64,000 bases of DNA from Deltaproteobacteria bacterium (GTDB taxonomy: Bacteria; Desulfobacterota; Desulfomonilia; Desulfomonilales; Desulfomonilaceae): the NCBI GenBank assembly GCA_016875095.1, contig VGSG01000003.1, positions 79,835 to 143,834 of the forward strand, written 5' to 3'. The stretch's first letter is position 1; the number at the start of each line of letters is the position of its first letter. The translations under genes were made by a program, and so were the position numbers. The notes under the pieces are model-generated. The model was given only the letters and a program-made list of their open reading frames with translations, was not told the DNA's origin and did not search any database. Below are positions 9,005-17,640 of the stretch, in pieces.

Positions 9005-11983
9005 ATGAGCCAAGAAAACGAACAATCGCTATGTAAGCGGAATGGCGAGTCGCCGTCCACGTCCCCGTTCTTCTCGTGGGCTCAGATCATTTTAATCTTC
9101 CTGGTATTTCTTGTCCTGGGGTTGGCATGTCACTGGGGAGGAATGAACGCCCGCACGGTCTATGACGGAGCGTATTTCGTCAGCGCCAAACAGCCGCTCT
9201 TGGCAAGTCACGATATGGCCCGCATACTCGGCATGATTCCGGTCAGGCCTCTGTTTGTCTTCACCTTCTATCTGAATTATCTCGCGGCCGGACTGGATCC
9301 CTTTTATTTGCGTGTCCTGAATGTGGGATTCCTGGCCGGAGCAGGCTTGGCTCTGGTTCTCCTGGTTATGACCGTTTTCCGCATTCCTGGACTGAGCCTT
9401 CCTGGTTCGATCCGAGTGAAGCAATTAGTCAGCGTGCTTATGGGGACGCTCTTTGTGATTCACCCGTTGCAAAGCTTTGTCGTCCTCTACGTCTGGCAAC
9501 GAGAAGCCATCATGGCCTGTTTGTTCGTCTATTGGGGCCTTGCGGTGTACGTGGCGACTCGCTCCGGGCGCTTCGCCAATCCCTTCGTGGGGTATGGTGT
9601 CACGGCCGTGATCTTCCTCGCGGGGATGCTGAGCAAAGAAAACGTGGCGGTCCTGCCGGCGCTCATGGTTTTGGCGGAATTGACCGTCTTCCGTCAGGGC
9701 GCGGGCCCATTGATGAAGCGAGTGGGAACCATAGCTCTGGTATTGCTTCCGAGTGTCGTCCTTTATCTGGTGACCACCAGAATTCTCCATGGTACGCACA
9801 GTGAGATGGAACAAAGCGTTTTCGAGCGGCTCTCCCTGTATTACGCGACCGGCGGGCTGAGTATCGCGGAAGTGGCTATGACCCAGTGCAGGATCTTCTT
9901 CAGCTACGTATCAATGATGCTCTTTCCCTTCATGGGGGACGTGGAATTCATGAGGGCGGAGATCGTTTCTCGTTCGCTGCTCAATCCCCCTGAGACACTG
10001 TTGGCGGTCACCGGGGTGGTCGCGCTGGCCGTGGCAGGCTGCGCTTTGATGCGGCGCAGTCCGGTCATAGCTTTCGGCATCCTGTTCATGGGGGTTAGCC
10101 TGCTTCCGGAATCCATGCTGATACCCCAGTACCTCTTCTTCGGATACCGGGCGATCCTTCCCATGGCGGGCTTACTGCTGATTGTGGCTCGGGGAATCCT
10201 GCCCACCGCGCAGTGGGTGTTGGAGAAGCGCGCGGTTTCGCCCGCAATCCGGTGCGGAGCTGTCGCGGGCTTGCTCGTTGCGCTGGCCGGACTGGGATGG
10301 GTCACCGCGGAACGCGCGGGACGATGGACACATATCTCCTTCTGGCAAGACCTGGTGGCGCGGCTTCCTCAGTACTCTCGCGATGTGCAAAAAATCCCGT
10401 ATCTGGATATCGCGGTGAACACTATGTCGGTGCTCGCGGCGGAAGAGCGACACGGGGAGACAATGGAGGTATTTCAAAAGGTTCTTGCGGTAGACCCGGA
10501 ATCGCGGGCCGTCCGGCCCAAAAACTTCGACACGGAAGCCTCTGTGGAGCAATTTCTCAAGACCTTCGGAGACACCAAGGATCGCGCCGGGGGAGCGCTG
10601 ATCTGTTTGGGCGTGGCTCTTCAAGTCACCGGCAAAACCGACCAGGCCGTGGCCGTGTACCGGAAAGCTGTGGAGCTGGATCCGAATCACGCAGATGTCC
10701 ACCTGGTTCTCGGAGGCGCGTTCGAGAACGCGGGCAAGCTTGACGACGCAATCGAATACTACCGAAGAGCCACGGAAACCGACCCCGGAAACGCGACCGC
10801 ATACATTTGCCTGGGCAATGCCCTGAAGAAGGCCGGCAGCGTATTAGAGGCCATGCAGGAGTACGCTCGAAGCATCCAAGTGGACCCCAAATCAGTAACA
10901 GGATATCTCCATCTTGCGGGCGCTCTCCACGAAACAGGCTACTACCGGGAAGCTCTTCAAGAATACCGGAACGCGCTCCAACTGGATGACAAGGCGGCGG
11001 AAGTTCATCACAGACTCGGACGAGTCCTTGCGAATCAGGGTCAGGTCTCAGACGCCATCAGTCATTACAAGAAGGCGATCATCTTGCACCCTGCTCTGGC
11101 GCTTGCGCACGCGGACCTAGCCCTCTTGCTCGAAACCACCGGCCAGGTTTCTGAGGCGCTGGAGGGCTATCGCAGAGCGATGTCCGCGGACCCGGAAAAC
11201 GCCGCAATTCAGATCGTTTTCGGGCGCGCTCTTGTGGGCGCCGGACACATATCCGAAGCTGCGCAAGTACTCTCCAGGGCTGTGGAGCTCGATCCCGGGC
11301 AAGGAATAGCCTACCATCTCCTGGGCATATGCCTGGAGAAGAGTGGGGACCTCAGGCAAGCGGTGAGTTATGTAGAGCGGGCCGTGGAACTTGATCCGGG
11401 CTCACCGGAGGCTCACTCGTATCTGGGCTATCTCCTTGCGAGATCCGGAGATTTTGAGAGCGGCATCCGAGAGCTGAAGACCGGGATGATTCTAGCCCCG
11501 CATCAACCGATCGCCTATTTCTATCTTGGGTGGGCGCTGGATTTGACCGGAGCCCCATCCTTTGCCGAGGAGCACTATCGGGCCGCGATCCGGCTCAAAC
11601 CGGATTTCGCGGAAGCTCATCATCGGCTGGCGCACAGCTTGTTAGCTCATGGAAAGGCGAGACAGGCGGTCGAGAGCCACCGCGCAGTCGTCAAGCTAAG
11701 CCCGGATCTCACTGAAGCGCACGCGGACCTTGCCGTGGCCCTATTACACAACGGCGAAATTGCTGAAGCAATTGTCACTTTGGGGCGAGCCCTGTCTTTG
11801 AACAAGGAGAATTCCCAGTTGTGGTACGCGATCGGACTGGCATACGCGGCCATGAAACAGAATAAGGAGGCGGTGAAATATTTCCGCAGGGCTTTAGCAA
11901 TAAAGCCGGATCATGAAGCCGCGGCCGCGTATCTCGGTGAACTGGACAACGATCGAGGTCCGCGTGTGGGGTCCCGACCCTAA
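9005..11983 (+). CDS. TMTC-like multipass membrane protein with C-terminal TPR array
   Basis: A 992-residue protein. Residues about 20-450 contain ten or more hydrophobic helices with charged loops between them, resembling the GT-C glycosyltransferase membrane half of TMTC-type proteins. Residues about 530-985 are an unbroken series of roughly thirteen 34-residue TPRs (DPNHADVHLVLG..., DPGNATAYICLG...). In that family, membrane GT-C plus TPR suggests protein glycosylation or a periplasmic/cytoplasmic scaffold. I cannot point to a catalytic acidic pair with confidence, so enzyme activity is only possible. Confidence 0.75.
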   Translation: MSQENEQSLCKRNGESPSTSPFFSWAQIILIFLVFLVLGLACHWGGMNARTVYDGAYFVSAKQPLLASHDMARILGMIPVRPLFVFTFYLNYLAAGLDPFYLRVLNVGFLAGAGLALVLLVMTVFRIPGLSLPGSIRVKQLVSVLMGTLFVIHPLQSFVVLYVWQREAIMACLFVYWGLAVYVATRSGRFANPFVGYGVTAVIFLAGMLSKENVAVLPALMVLAELTVFRQGAGPLMKRVGTIALVLLPSVVLYLVTTRILHGTHSEMEQSVFERLSLYYATGGLSIAEVAMTQCRIFFSYVSMMLFPFMGDVEFMRAEIVSRSLLNPPETLLAVTGVVALAVAGCALMRRSPVIAFGILFMGVSLLPESMLIPQYLFFGYRAILPMAGLLLIVARGILPTAQWVLEKRAVSPAIRCGAVAGLLVALAGLGWVTAERAGRWTHISFWQDLVARLPQYSRDVQKIPYLDIAVNTMSVLAAEERHGETMEVFQKVLAVDPESRAVRPKNFDTEASVEQFLKTFGDTKDRAGGALICLGVALQVTGKTDQAVAVYRKAVELDPNHADVHLVLGGAFENAGKLDDAIEYYRRATETDPGNATAYICLGNALKKAGSVLEAMQEYARSIQVDPKSVTGYLHLAGALHETGYYREALQEYRNALQLDDKAAEVHHRLGRVLANQGQVSDAISHYKKAIILHPALALAHADLALLLETTGQVSEALEGYRRAMSADPENAAIQIVFGRALVGAGHISEAAQVLSRAVELDPGQGIAYHLLGICLEKSGDLRQAVSYVERAVELDPGSPEAHSYLGYLLARSGDFESGIRELKTGMILAPHQPIAYFYLGWALDLTGAPSFAEEHYRAAIRLKPDFAEAHHRLAHSLLAHGKARQAVESHRAVVKLSPDLTEAHADLAVALLHNGEIAEAIVTLGRALSLNKENSQLWYAIGLAYAAMKQNKEAVKYFRRALAIKPDHEAAAAYLGELDNDRGPRVGSRP

Positions 11984-12437
11984 AAAGTGAAGAATTTTTC
12001 TTGAGGCTACTCAACAGAATTTTGGGTCCTTGACAGCGGGTCTTTGACCGTTTGGGCAGGGGCGCGCCCTTGCCCTGGGTTGACAGCGGTCCGCGGCCGC
12101 GCGTAACATCTTTATGGACGCAGTATGCATTCCTGTGGCGATTCGGCCATAGAAGTTTTCGGGAATTGAATGGACCATTATTGAGATGGCGTATGTGCGG
12201 ATAATTATTGAACAGCTCTCGGGGAGACCAAGCAACCACGCTGGCAGGCCGGAATTCTGAAGAAGTAAGACGTAGATGAGGCGGGGGGGGGGGGACGTAC
12301 TTGAGCCGTGGATTTGTCCGCTGATGAACAGGTTATTCGCAGTCGCGGTGGTGCGAATGTAAGGTCCCGAGGACGCCGAGACCCTCAACGGAAATTCTTG
12401 CATTGATGCGAGCACAGCGTTTCAGGGAGTATGAACT
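11984..12437 (+). other. 454-base non-coding region with poly-G tract
   Basis: No convincing gene on either strand; the short open frames here have no ribosome sites and poor composition. The region contains a 12-base G run (12283-12294) and leads into the FecR-domain gene, so it probably holds that gene's promoter and a long 5' untranslated region. I could not pick out a clear -35/-10 pair. Confidence 0.5.
12283..12294 (+). repeat. Homopolymeric G12 tract
   Basis: Twelve consecutive G residues lie 143 bases upstream of the start of the FecR-domain gene. Tracts of this length are prone to slipped-strand length change in bacteria. Its position in the upstream region could allow expression to vary with tract length. 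Confidence 0.6.
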
Positions 12438-13934
12438 ATGACCAAGCAATTGAGTCGACGGACGCTCATGGTATGCGCGGGAGTCGTTCTTTCGTGCCTC
12501 TTCTTCATCTCCACGGTTCTCGCTGCGGACCCGAATGGGACGATACGCCGCGTCCAGGGCCAGGGTTTTCTCTTGCGCGCGGGGCAGGCGGAACCCGCGC
12601 CGGCAAAAGCGGGAGATCCCACCTTTCTCCAGGACACAATAATGACCGATAGCGCCACTGACAGTAAAATGTGGTGGCGGGGCCAGAGCAGGTATCAGAG
12701 CGATGTGTCCCTGGGGCGAGGCTCGGTGTTCCGGTTCGCAGGCTTCGAAACCTCCGGTCCCTCGTCGCAGTTCGCCGGACAGATGTTACAGGGGATTGTC
12801 CGATTTAGGAAGAAGCTCCCCCAAACAAATCCTCCCTCCTCTTTTGTGGTTCTCTCGCCCACAGCGTTCACCGCGGTCATGCCCACTGCCGACACAGCGG
12901 ACTTCGTCGTTGAAGCGGTCACCGATGTCAGGACATCCATAACGTGCATCCGAGGTGAACTTCTCGTGTTCAGCATCCGAGAGGACTTGCAGGAGGAAAA
13001 GCGCCTCTTGAGGTCCTGTCAGGCCGTTATCGTCGAGAAGGACCAGCCGCCGTCAAGTATTATGCAAGTGTCTCCCGAGTACATGCGGGCGCTCATCGAT
13101 TTCACCACAATCCCGGACACCCTCCCCCGCGATGTCCCGTCATGCAGGACCTTCCCTCCTCCACGTTCGCCGGTGCCCCCTATCTACTATGAACCAATAG
13201 ATCCGGGGATCGTCGTGGTACCCGGTTTCGGCCCGGGTCTCGTGCCGGTGCCCATTCCGGTTCCGGTCTACCCCACTACTCCCACGACTCCAACTGTGCC
13301 CACGACTCCAACTGTGCCCACAACTCCAACTGTGCCCACGACTCCAACTGTGCCCACAACACCTACTACGCCCACAACTCCTACTATTCCCACGATACCA
13401 ACAGCGGCGACAACGCCGACCATACCTACTTTGCCAACAAGGCCGACTATTCCGACCGTTCTCACTTTTCCCACCGGGGTCACGATTCCCACGCGGCCAA
13501 CGCTGCCCACGGGGCCTCTGACATTCCCCACAGTTCTTACGCTGCCCACGGGGCCGGTCACACTGCCGACGCGCTTCACTCTTCCCACAAGCCCGGTGGT
13601 TCCGACGCGGCTGACGCTACCAACGGGCGTTACGGTTCCGACGAGGGTGACCCTGCCCACAGGACCCATTACGATTCCGACGCGGGTGCTCACACCGACC
13701 GGTTTGACCGTTATGCCGACAAGGGTAACGCTCTCCACGCGGCCAATCACGGTTCCGACGAGAGTACCGACTCCGACGAGGGTCCTCACACCGACCGGCG
13801 CGACCGGCATGATCAGTCCGACGAGACAGATCAGTCCACGGCAAATGACCCCGCAGCAGCAGATAACTCCGAGGCAAATCACTCCGCAGCTTGACGAAGG
13901 AGCGCAACGGCCGAGGAGGAAGGGAGCTGAATAA
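12438..13934 (+). CDS. Exported FecR-domain protein with Pro-Thr-rich C-terminal tail
   Basis: A 498-residue product with a signal peptide ending ...STVLA. A FecR-like beta domain spans about residues 35-190 (LQDTIMTDSATDSKM..., then strands through GELLVF). A proline linker follows, then about 200 residues made almost entirely of PT-, PTxPT- and TRVT/TxPTG-type repeats, and a basic end. The repeats are encoded by degenerating DNA repeats, with four near-perfect 18-base units at 13281-13352. FecR domains in stand-alone proteins are thought to bind cell-wall or ligand-type partners. The Thr-Pro tail resembles wall-spanning or O-glycosylated linkers, which is interesting next to the TMTC-like gene. 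Confidence 0.72.
   Translation: MTKQLSRRTLMVCAGVVLSCLFFISTVLAADPNGTIRRVQGQGFLLRAGQAEPAPAKAGDPTFLQDTIMTDSATDSKMWWRGQSRYQSDVSLGRGSVFRFAGFETSGPSSQFAGQMLQGIVRFRKKLPQTNPPSSFVVLSPTAFTAVMPTADTADFVVEAVTDVRTSITCIRGELLVFSIREDLQEEKRLLRSCQAVIVEKDQPPSSIMQVSPEYMRALIDFTTIPDTLPRDVPSCRTFPPPRSPVPPIYYEPIDPGIVVVPGFGPGLVPVPIPVPVYPTTPTTPTVPTTPTVPTTPTVPTTPTVPTTPTTPTTPTIPTIPTAATTPTIPTLPTRPTIPTVLTFPTGVTIPTRPTLPTGPLTFPTVLTLPTGPVTLPTRFTLPTSPVVPTRLTLPTGVTVPTRVTLPTGPITIPTRVLTPTGLTVMPTRVTLSTRPITVPTRVPTPTRVLTPTGATGMISPTRQISPRQMTPQQQITPRQITPQLDEGAQRPRRKGAE
13281..13352 (+). repeat. Four tandem 18-base units inside the Pro-Thr coding region
   Basis: The unit CCCACGACTCCAACTGTG occurs four times in a row; only the third has one change (CCCACA...). 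Each unit encodes PTTPTV. Flanking DNA shows decayed copies, so the tail grew by in-frame tandem duplication, and copy number may vary between strains. Confidence 0.8.
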
Positions 13935-13975
13935 CGGAGGGTTCCTAACCTAACATCCTTAATTTACGAGCAAAC

Positions 13976-14014
13976 ACTCCGAGGGAGCCTATTATGATAG
14001 ACTTCCCTCGGAGT
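13976..14014. terminator. Hairpin between convergent genes
   Basis: ACTCCGAGGGA and TCCCTCGGAGT form an 11-base perfect stem with a 17-base loop, followed on the plus strand by TTCTGTCTG. It lies 42 bases after the FecR-domain gene and 57 bases beyond the end of the convergent response regulator, so it probably terminates both. The T-tract is weak. Confidence 0.65.
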
Positions 14015-14070
14015 TTCTGTCTGTGCGGGTCTTTGGGAAGAAAGGAAGCAACGGTCATTGCGATATGCCG

Positions 14071-14493
14071 CTACTGCGGCCCGCGTTGCTGGGACCTCTT
14101 CTTCTGATATTCGTATGATTCAAGGATCTTCTCCACGAGTTCGTCCAGTTCACAGGGCTTGGTGAGATAATCGAACGCGCCGAAACGAATACCCTCTCGC
14201 GCGGCCTGTTCGGACCCGTGGCCGGTGAGCATAATGACGGCCATCCCAGGAACCATTTGCTTAAATATTTTCAGCACTTCGATGCCGTCAATGTCCTCCA
14301 TCTTGAGGTCGAGCACGGCCACATCAAAGTCCTCGTGTCGGACTGCTTGGATCCCCTGGGCGCCGCTGACCGCGGACTTGACCTCAAATCCTCTTTTTGC
14401 CAGCCGTTTGGCGAGAACATTCACATAGGCCACTTCATCGTCCACAAGCAGCAACTTGATGCTGGGAACTTCTGAAGATCCGTTGGCGGTCAT
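14071..14493 (-). CDS. Single-domain response regulator (CheY-like)
   Basis: A 140-residue receiver domain with the acidic pair in LLVDDE, the phosphoacceptor Asp in VAVLDLKMED, Thr in IMLTGHG and Lys in YLTKPCE. There is no output domain, only a short charged tail. It lies three bases downstream of the histidine kinase gene and is doubtless its partner. The 'KPCELDELVEKI' end is shared with the regulator at 16540, suggesting paralogues acting in one phosphorelay. Confidence 0.88.
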   Translation of the reverse strand: MTANGSSEVPSIKLLLVDDEVAYVNVLAKRLAKRGFEVKSAVSGAQGIQAVRHEDFDVAVLDLKMEDIDGIEVLKIFKQMVPGMAVIMLTGHGSEQAAREGIRFGAFDYLTKPCELDELVEKILESYEYQKKRSQQRGPQ

Positions 14494-14496
14494 GGG

Positions 14497-16200
14497 TCAG
14501 CTCTCGTGTGTCGAATCCTTGCGAACAGGGAATTTCACGTGAAAAGTTGTGCCCAGTCCTTCCGCGGTGTTCACCGTGATCTCACCGTCAGCCTTCTTGA
14601 CGATTCCGTAGCATATGGACAACCCGAGCCCCGTGCCTTTGCCCACCGGTTTGGTCGTGAAAAAGGGGTCGAAGATACGCGGCAAGACATATTTTGGAAT
14701 GCCCGTCCCATCGTCCGCGATGTCCACGGCGACGAAATTGCCTTCGATGCGGGTCGTGACTTTGACGCTGCCGCCCTTCGGTTCAACCGCGTCCACGGCA
14801 TTATTGATCAAGTTGACAAACACTTGTTGAGCCTCTGTAGGAGAAATGCGCACCGCGGGCAAGTCGTCAGCCAATACGGAAATCACTTTCACGTTCCCGT
14901 ACCTGACCCGTTGCCGGCAGAGCGAGACCGCATCGCGGACGACTTCATTCAACTGGATTCTCTTGGGAGTGGGATCGGTTTTGCGTGCAAAGCTCAGGAG
15001 CTTGTGGGTGATCTGTTTGCAGCGAGCGCCCTGGGATCGAATCTGATTAACGGATCGCTGGAATTCCTCGCGGTTCGGACACGTGTCCGGAGGCTCCTCG
15101 TCCAAGAGGTCCTGGATCCAACCGGCCTCTTCCACCATGACCGCGACGGGATTGTTGATCTCATGCGCGATCCCTGCGGCCAATTCGCCCAACGAGGCCA
15201 GCTTCCCCGCCTCGATGATTTGCTCGTTCATCATCTCCTTTTCGCGGTCAACCTGTGCAATCCGCTCTACCAGTCTCAAGGAGAGGACAATCGCGACGAC
15301 GATAATCGCGACTATTCCGGCCAAGGATATGGCTACGGTGATATTGCGAGCAGTGTACAATGCGGAATACGCGTCCGCTTCAGATTGCTGGAACGCCAGG
15401 ACCCACTCGCCCTTCTTAAGCCGGGACATGACGTATATTACGTTTGCGCCGAACCATGTTGGGCTCTCGATGGTCCCGACCTGTTCATCAGCTTTTGAGT
15501 CGGCCCTTAGGAAGCTCAGATATGGCTCTTTGAACGGGATGACTTCGGAGCGCGGTTTAGTCTGAAATTCTCCCCTCTTGTTCAGGATAAAGGCAAAACC
15601 GGTCTCGCCGATGCGAATGCTCTCCACTAACGAATTAAAGCTGTCGAAATCAACGGTAGCCCGCAGGATATACCTTTGGCCCTTGTGCTCCCCGCGAGCG
15701 GTCACGATGAAATGGGGGATTCCTCTCAGGCCGGGGAAAACGTCGCTGATATAATAATCCCTTTGGATGGCCTCTTTGAACCACGGCGCCTGAGCGTAAT
15801 GCGCCCGGCGCAATTCAAACGGCCCCGCGTAAGCCACTTGAAGGCCCTGTTCGTTGACGAGCCCCAGATCCACAAACCCATGACTGTAGTACTTCTGTAA
15901 GTTAGCCAGCCTGTCCCGGAGCAGCGCGTCTTCAGCCAGCTCGTCAAAGTTGTACGTGGCCGCGGTAATCTGAATATTTGCCAATCGCTCATTCAAGAAA
16001 CTGTCGATGTTCTGCTGATGCTCTCTGATCACTACCTTCAGGTGATCGAGCACCTTCCGCTCATAAAAAGATGCAAAGTAATACCGGAGGACGCCGGAGA
16101 TCAGAATCAGAGGAACGACCGACACAGCCACGATGATCAAGACGATATTTCTCGTCAGGGTCCGGTAATATATGCTACCGTGCTTTTCTTCCGGCTTCAT
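14497..16200 (-). CDS. Membrane sensor histidine kinase
   Basis: A 567-residue protein from ATG 16200 (CGAGG six bases upstream; the frame to 16293 lacks a ribosome site). A membrane helix near residues 17-40 is followed by a periplasmic Cache-like sensor of about 260 residues. A second helix (about 293-315) leads to a HisKA dimerisation helix with the phosphoacceptor His in LAAGIAHEINNP. The ATPase domain has an N box (NLINNAVDA), a G1 box (DIADDGTGIP), an F box (FDPFFTTK) and a G2 box (GTGLGLSI). It would signal an extracytoplasmic ligand to the adjacent receiver proteins. The Cache ligand is unknown. Confidence 0.9.
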   Translation of the reverse strand: MKPEEKHGSIYYRTLTRNIVLIIVAVSVVPLILISGVLRYYFASFYERKVLDHLKVVIREHQQNIDSFLNERLANIQITAATYNFDELAEDALLRDRLANLQKYYSHGFVDLGLVNEQGLQVAYAGPFELRRAHYAQAPWFKEAIQRDYYISDVFPGLRGIPHFIVTARGEHKGQRYILRATVDFDSFNSLVESIRIGETGFAFILNKRGEFQTKPRSEVIPFKEPYLSFLRADSKADEQVGTIESPTWFGANVIYVMSRLKKGEWVLAFQQSEADAYSALYTARNITVAISLAGIVAIIVVAIVLSLRLVERIAQVDREKEMMNEQIIEAGKLASLGELAAGIAHEINNPVAVMVEEAGWIQDLLDEEPPDTCPNREEFQRSVNQIRSQGARCKQITHKLLSFARKTDPTPKRIQLNEVVRDAVSLCRQRVRYGNVKVISVLADDLPAVRISPTEAQQVFVNLINNAVDAVEPKGGSVKVTTRIEGNFVAVDIADDGTGIPKYVLPRIFDPFFTTKPVGKGTGLGLSICYGIVKKADGEITVNTAEGLGTTFHVKFPVRKDSTHES

Positions 16201-16539
16201 CCGAAACCTCGAATGTCCGTCTTGTCGGGTTATTGAGAACTCCTCCGCCCAAATGTGGCGCCGCGGATCCGGGCCGACGGGTGGGACAAGCATCCGAGAC
16301 TGTCATTCCTGAATAGACAGGCGATCCCGCGAAGCGTGTCGGGAAATCCGGTCAGGTACGCGCTGCCGTGCCATCACTTATATGGGCCGTTGGGCGCCGG
16401 TGTTTCCTTTGCAGTGCATGCGGCCGCAAATTGACAAAGTAGGAGTTTTTGGTGGAGGGGTCCGGGGAGGCCCCTTTTCGCAGAAAGGGGCCTCCCCGGA
16501 CTATCCTCGGCTAGAAACCCCTGGATCTTGCAGCAGCGT
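16201..16539. other. Intergenic region carrying a long perfect hairpin
   Basis: This 339-base gap separates a response regulator from the histidine kinase downstream on the same strand. Apart from the 18-base-pair hairpin at 16460-16501 I see no gene and no clear promoter. The kinase promoter should lie here. Confidence 0.5.
16460..16501. repeat. Perfect 18-bp inverted repeat with 6-base loop
   Basis: Bases 16460-16477 are exactly complementary to 16484-16501, with loop TCGCAG. The stem is GC-rich and includes GGGGAGGCCCC. It lies 38 bases past the stop of the upstream response regulator. Neither strand has a T-tract after it, so it may be a non-canonical terminator, an mRNA stabiliser or a dispersed repeat. 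Confidence 0.6.
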
Positions 16540-16974
16540 CTAATCCCCGCGGCGCATGGCGATGTGCTGCGCGCGTGCCTCTGCGATCTTTTCTTCGTGC
16601 TTGGCTTTCTTTGACTTAGCTTCTTTGACCTTGGCCACCAGCACGTCCATTTCACAGGGCTTCATCAGGTAGTCCAGGGCGCCCTGCTTCATCCCTTCTA
16701 TGGCGGATTCAATCGTGGCATGGCCGGTGAGCATAATGACTTCCAGCAGCGGATGAGCCGTTTTGATCGCGCGCAGGGTCTCAATTCCGTCCATCCCGGG
16801 CATCTTCACGTCCAAGACCACCACGTCGATGTGTGATTCCTGTTTGAGTTTCTCCAGCGCTTCGGGGCCGCTCACAGCCGTAAATACGTTGAATTCCCTC
16901 TTTGCAAGGCGCCGCGAGAGCGCCTCGACGAATGCGCTTTCATCATCGACCAGCAAGACCCTTGTATCCATCAT
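16540..16974 (-). CDS. Single-domain response regulator with charged helical tail
   Basis: A 144-residue receiver: VLLVDDE, phosphoacceptor in VVVLDVKMPGMDG, IMLTGHA and YLMKPCE, followed by a Lys/Glu-rich helix (VKEAKSKKAKHEEK). It has no DNA-binding domain. It is strongly similar to the 14071 regulator and lies upstream of the same kinase, although a 339-base gap and a hairpin separate them, so it may be transcribed separately. Confidence 0.87.
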   Translation of the reverse strand: MMDTRVLLVDDESAFVEALSRRLAKREFNVFTAVSGPEALEKLKQESHIDVVVLDVKMPGMDGIETLRAIKTAHPLLEVIMLTGHATIESAIEGMKQGALDYLMKPCEMDVLVAKVKEAKSKKAKHEEKIAEARAQHIAMRRGD

Positions 16975-17141
16975 GTATATTCTCCCTTTGCACAGTCATG
17001 CAATCTAGTAGCGGATCAACAGAAAAACCGACGAGAAAATCAAACTGACGATGGTCATGGCCGCGGTCCCTGCGCTACCCAGAAACGCTAACAAAGCGAT
17101 TTCTTGTCACCTTTTCACTTCACCACCCGTGATATGCTCGA

Positions 17142-17627
17142 TCATTCCTGGACCAGTTCGCTCATTTCCGGGTAGTTGCGGATGACGTTGATGAGCTGGA
17201 CCGTTCGTCGCTCCAGGCGCCGCTTAAAGATGGCGAATATGTTCTTCATGACCCGGTACCCGGGCTCCGGGTGGCGGTCGAGGATCTTCAGGAATTCTGC
17301 TCCGGGGACCAAAAGGATCTCCGACGGTTCCGTGCATAGGGCGTTGGACTTATGGGTCCGATCGGCGGAAGAGAGGGCCGACCAGCCAAAGGAGTGTCCG
17401 GATTTCACCGAGCCCAGGGACATCATCACCCAGGGCGAGACCTCTACTTCCAGGAGAACTTTTCCCGTCTTGAGCATAAGAAAGAATTCCGCCGGCTCGT
17501 TTTCGTTGAAGATAATTTCCTTCTCCTTGCCTTTGCGGGACTGGACCAGGGGCTTCAGTTCCTCCAGCATAGAATCGGTGAAGTCTTGCAGGAGAAGAAT
17601 TCTTTTCAAGTCCTCGATGGGTGCCAT
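17142..17627 (-). CDS. Cyclic-nucleotide-binding-fold protein (degenerate pocket)
   Basis: A 161-residue protein with the CRP/cNMP beta-roll (LLLQDFTDSMLEEL..., IIFNENEPAEFFLMLKTGKV) and a C-terminal helix but no helix-turn-helix. In the phosphate-binding cassette the usual GE...RAA signature reads GWSALSSADRTHKSNA: the Glu is Trp and the Arg position is not clearly kept. Binding of cAMP or cGMP is therefore doubtful. It follows the antiporter operon after a 13-base gap and is probably cotranscribed as a regulatory or anchoring subunit. Confidence 0.78.
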   Translation of the reverse strand: MAPIEDLKRILLLQDFTDSMLEELKPLVQSRKGKEKEIIFNENEPAEFFLMLKTGKVLLEVEVSPWVMMSLGSVKSGHSFGWSALSSADRTHKSNALCTEPSEILLVPGAEFLKILDRHPEPGYRVMKNIFAIFKRRLERRTVQLINVIRNYPEMSELVQE

Positions 17628-17640
17628 ACAGCGCTCCTTG

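Noticed and set aside
12011..12415. Minus-strand 134-codon frame in the 12 kb gap
   Set aside because: Odd composition, no ribosome site, and it runs through the G12 tract; overlapping frames in the same gap look equally weak.
13268..13882. Minus-strand frame encoding a Gly-Val repeat protein
   Set aside because: It is the mirror of the Pro-Thr repeat in the FecR-domain gene; repeats stay open in several frames, and no start signals are present.
16460..16501. 18-bp hairpin considered as a classical intrinsic terminator
   Set aside because: No run of T follows on either strand, so only a structural call is made.
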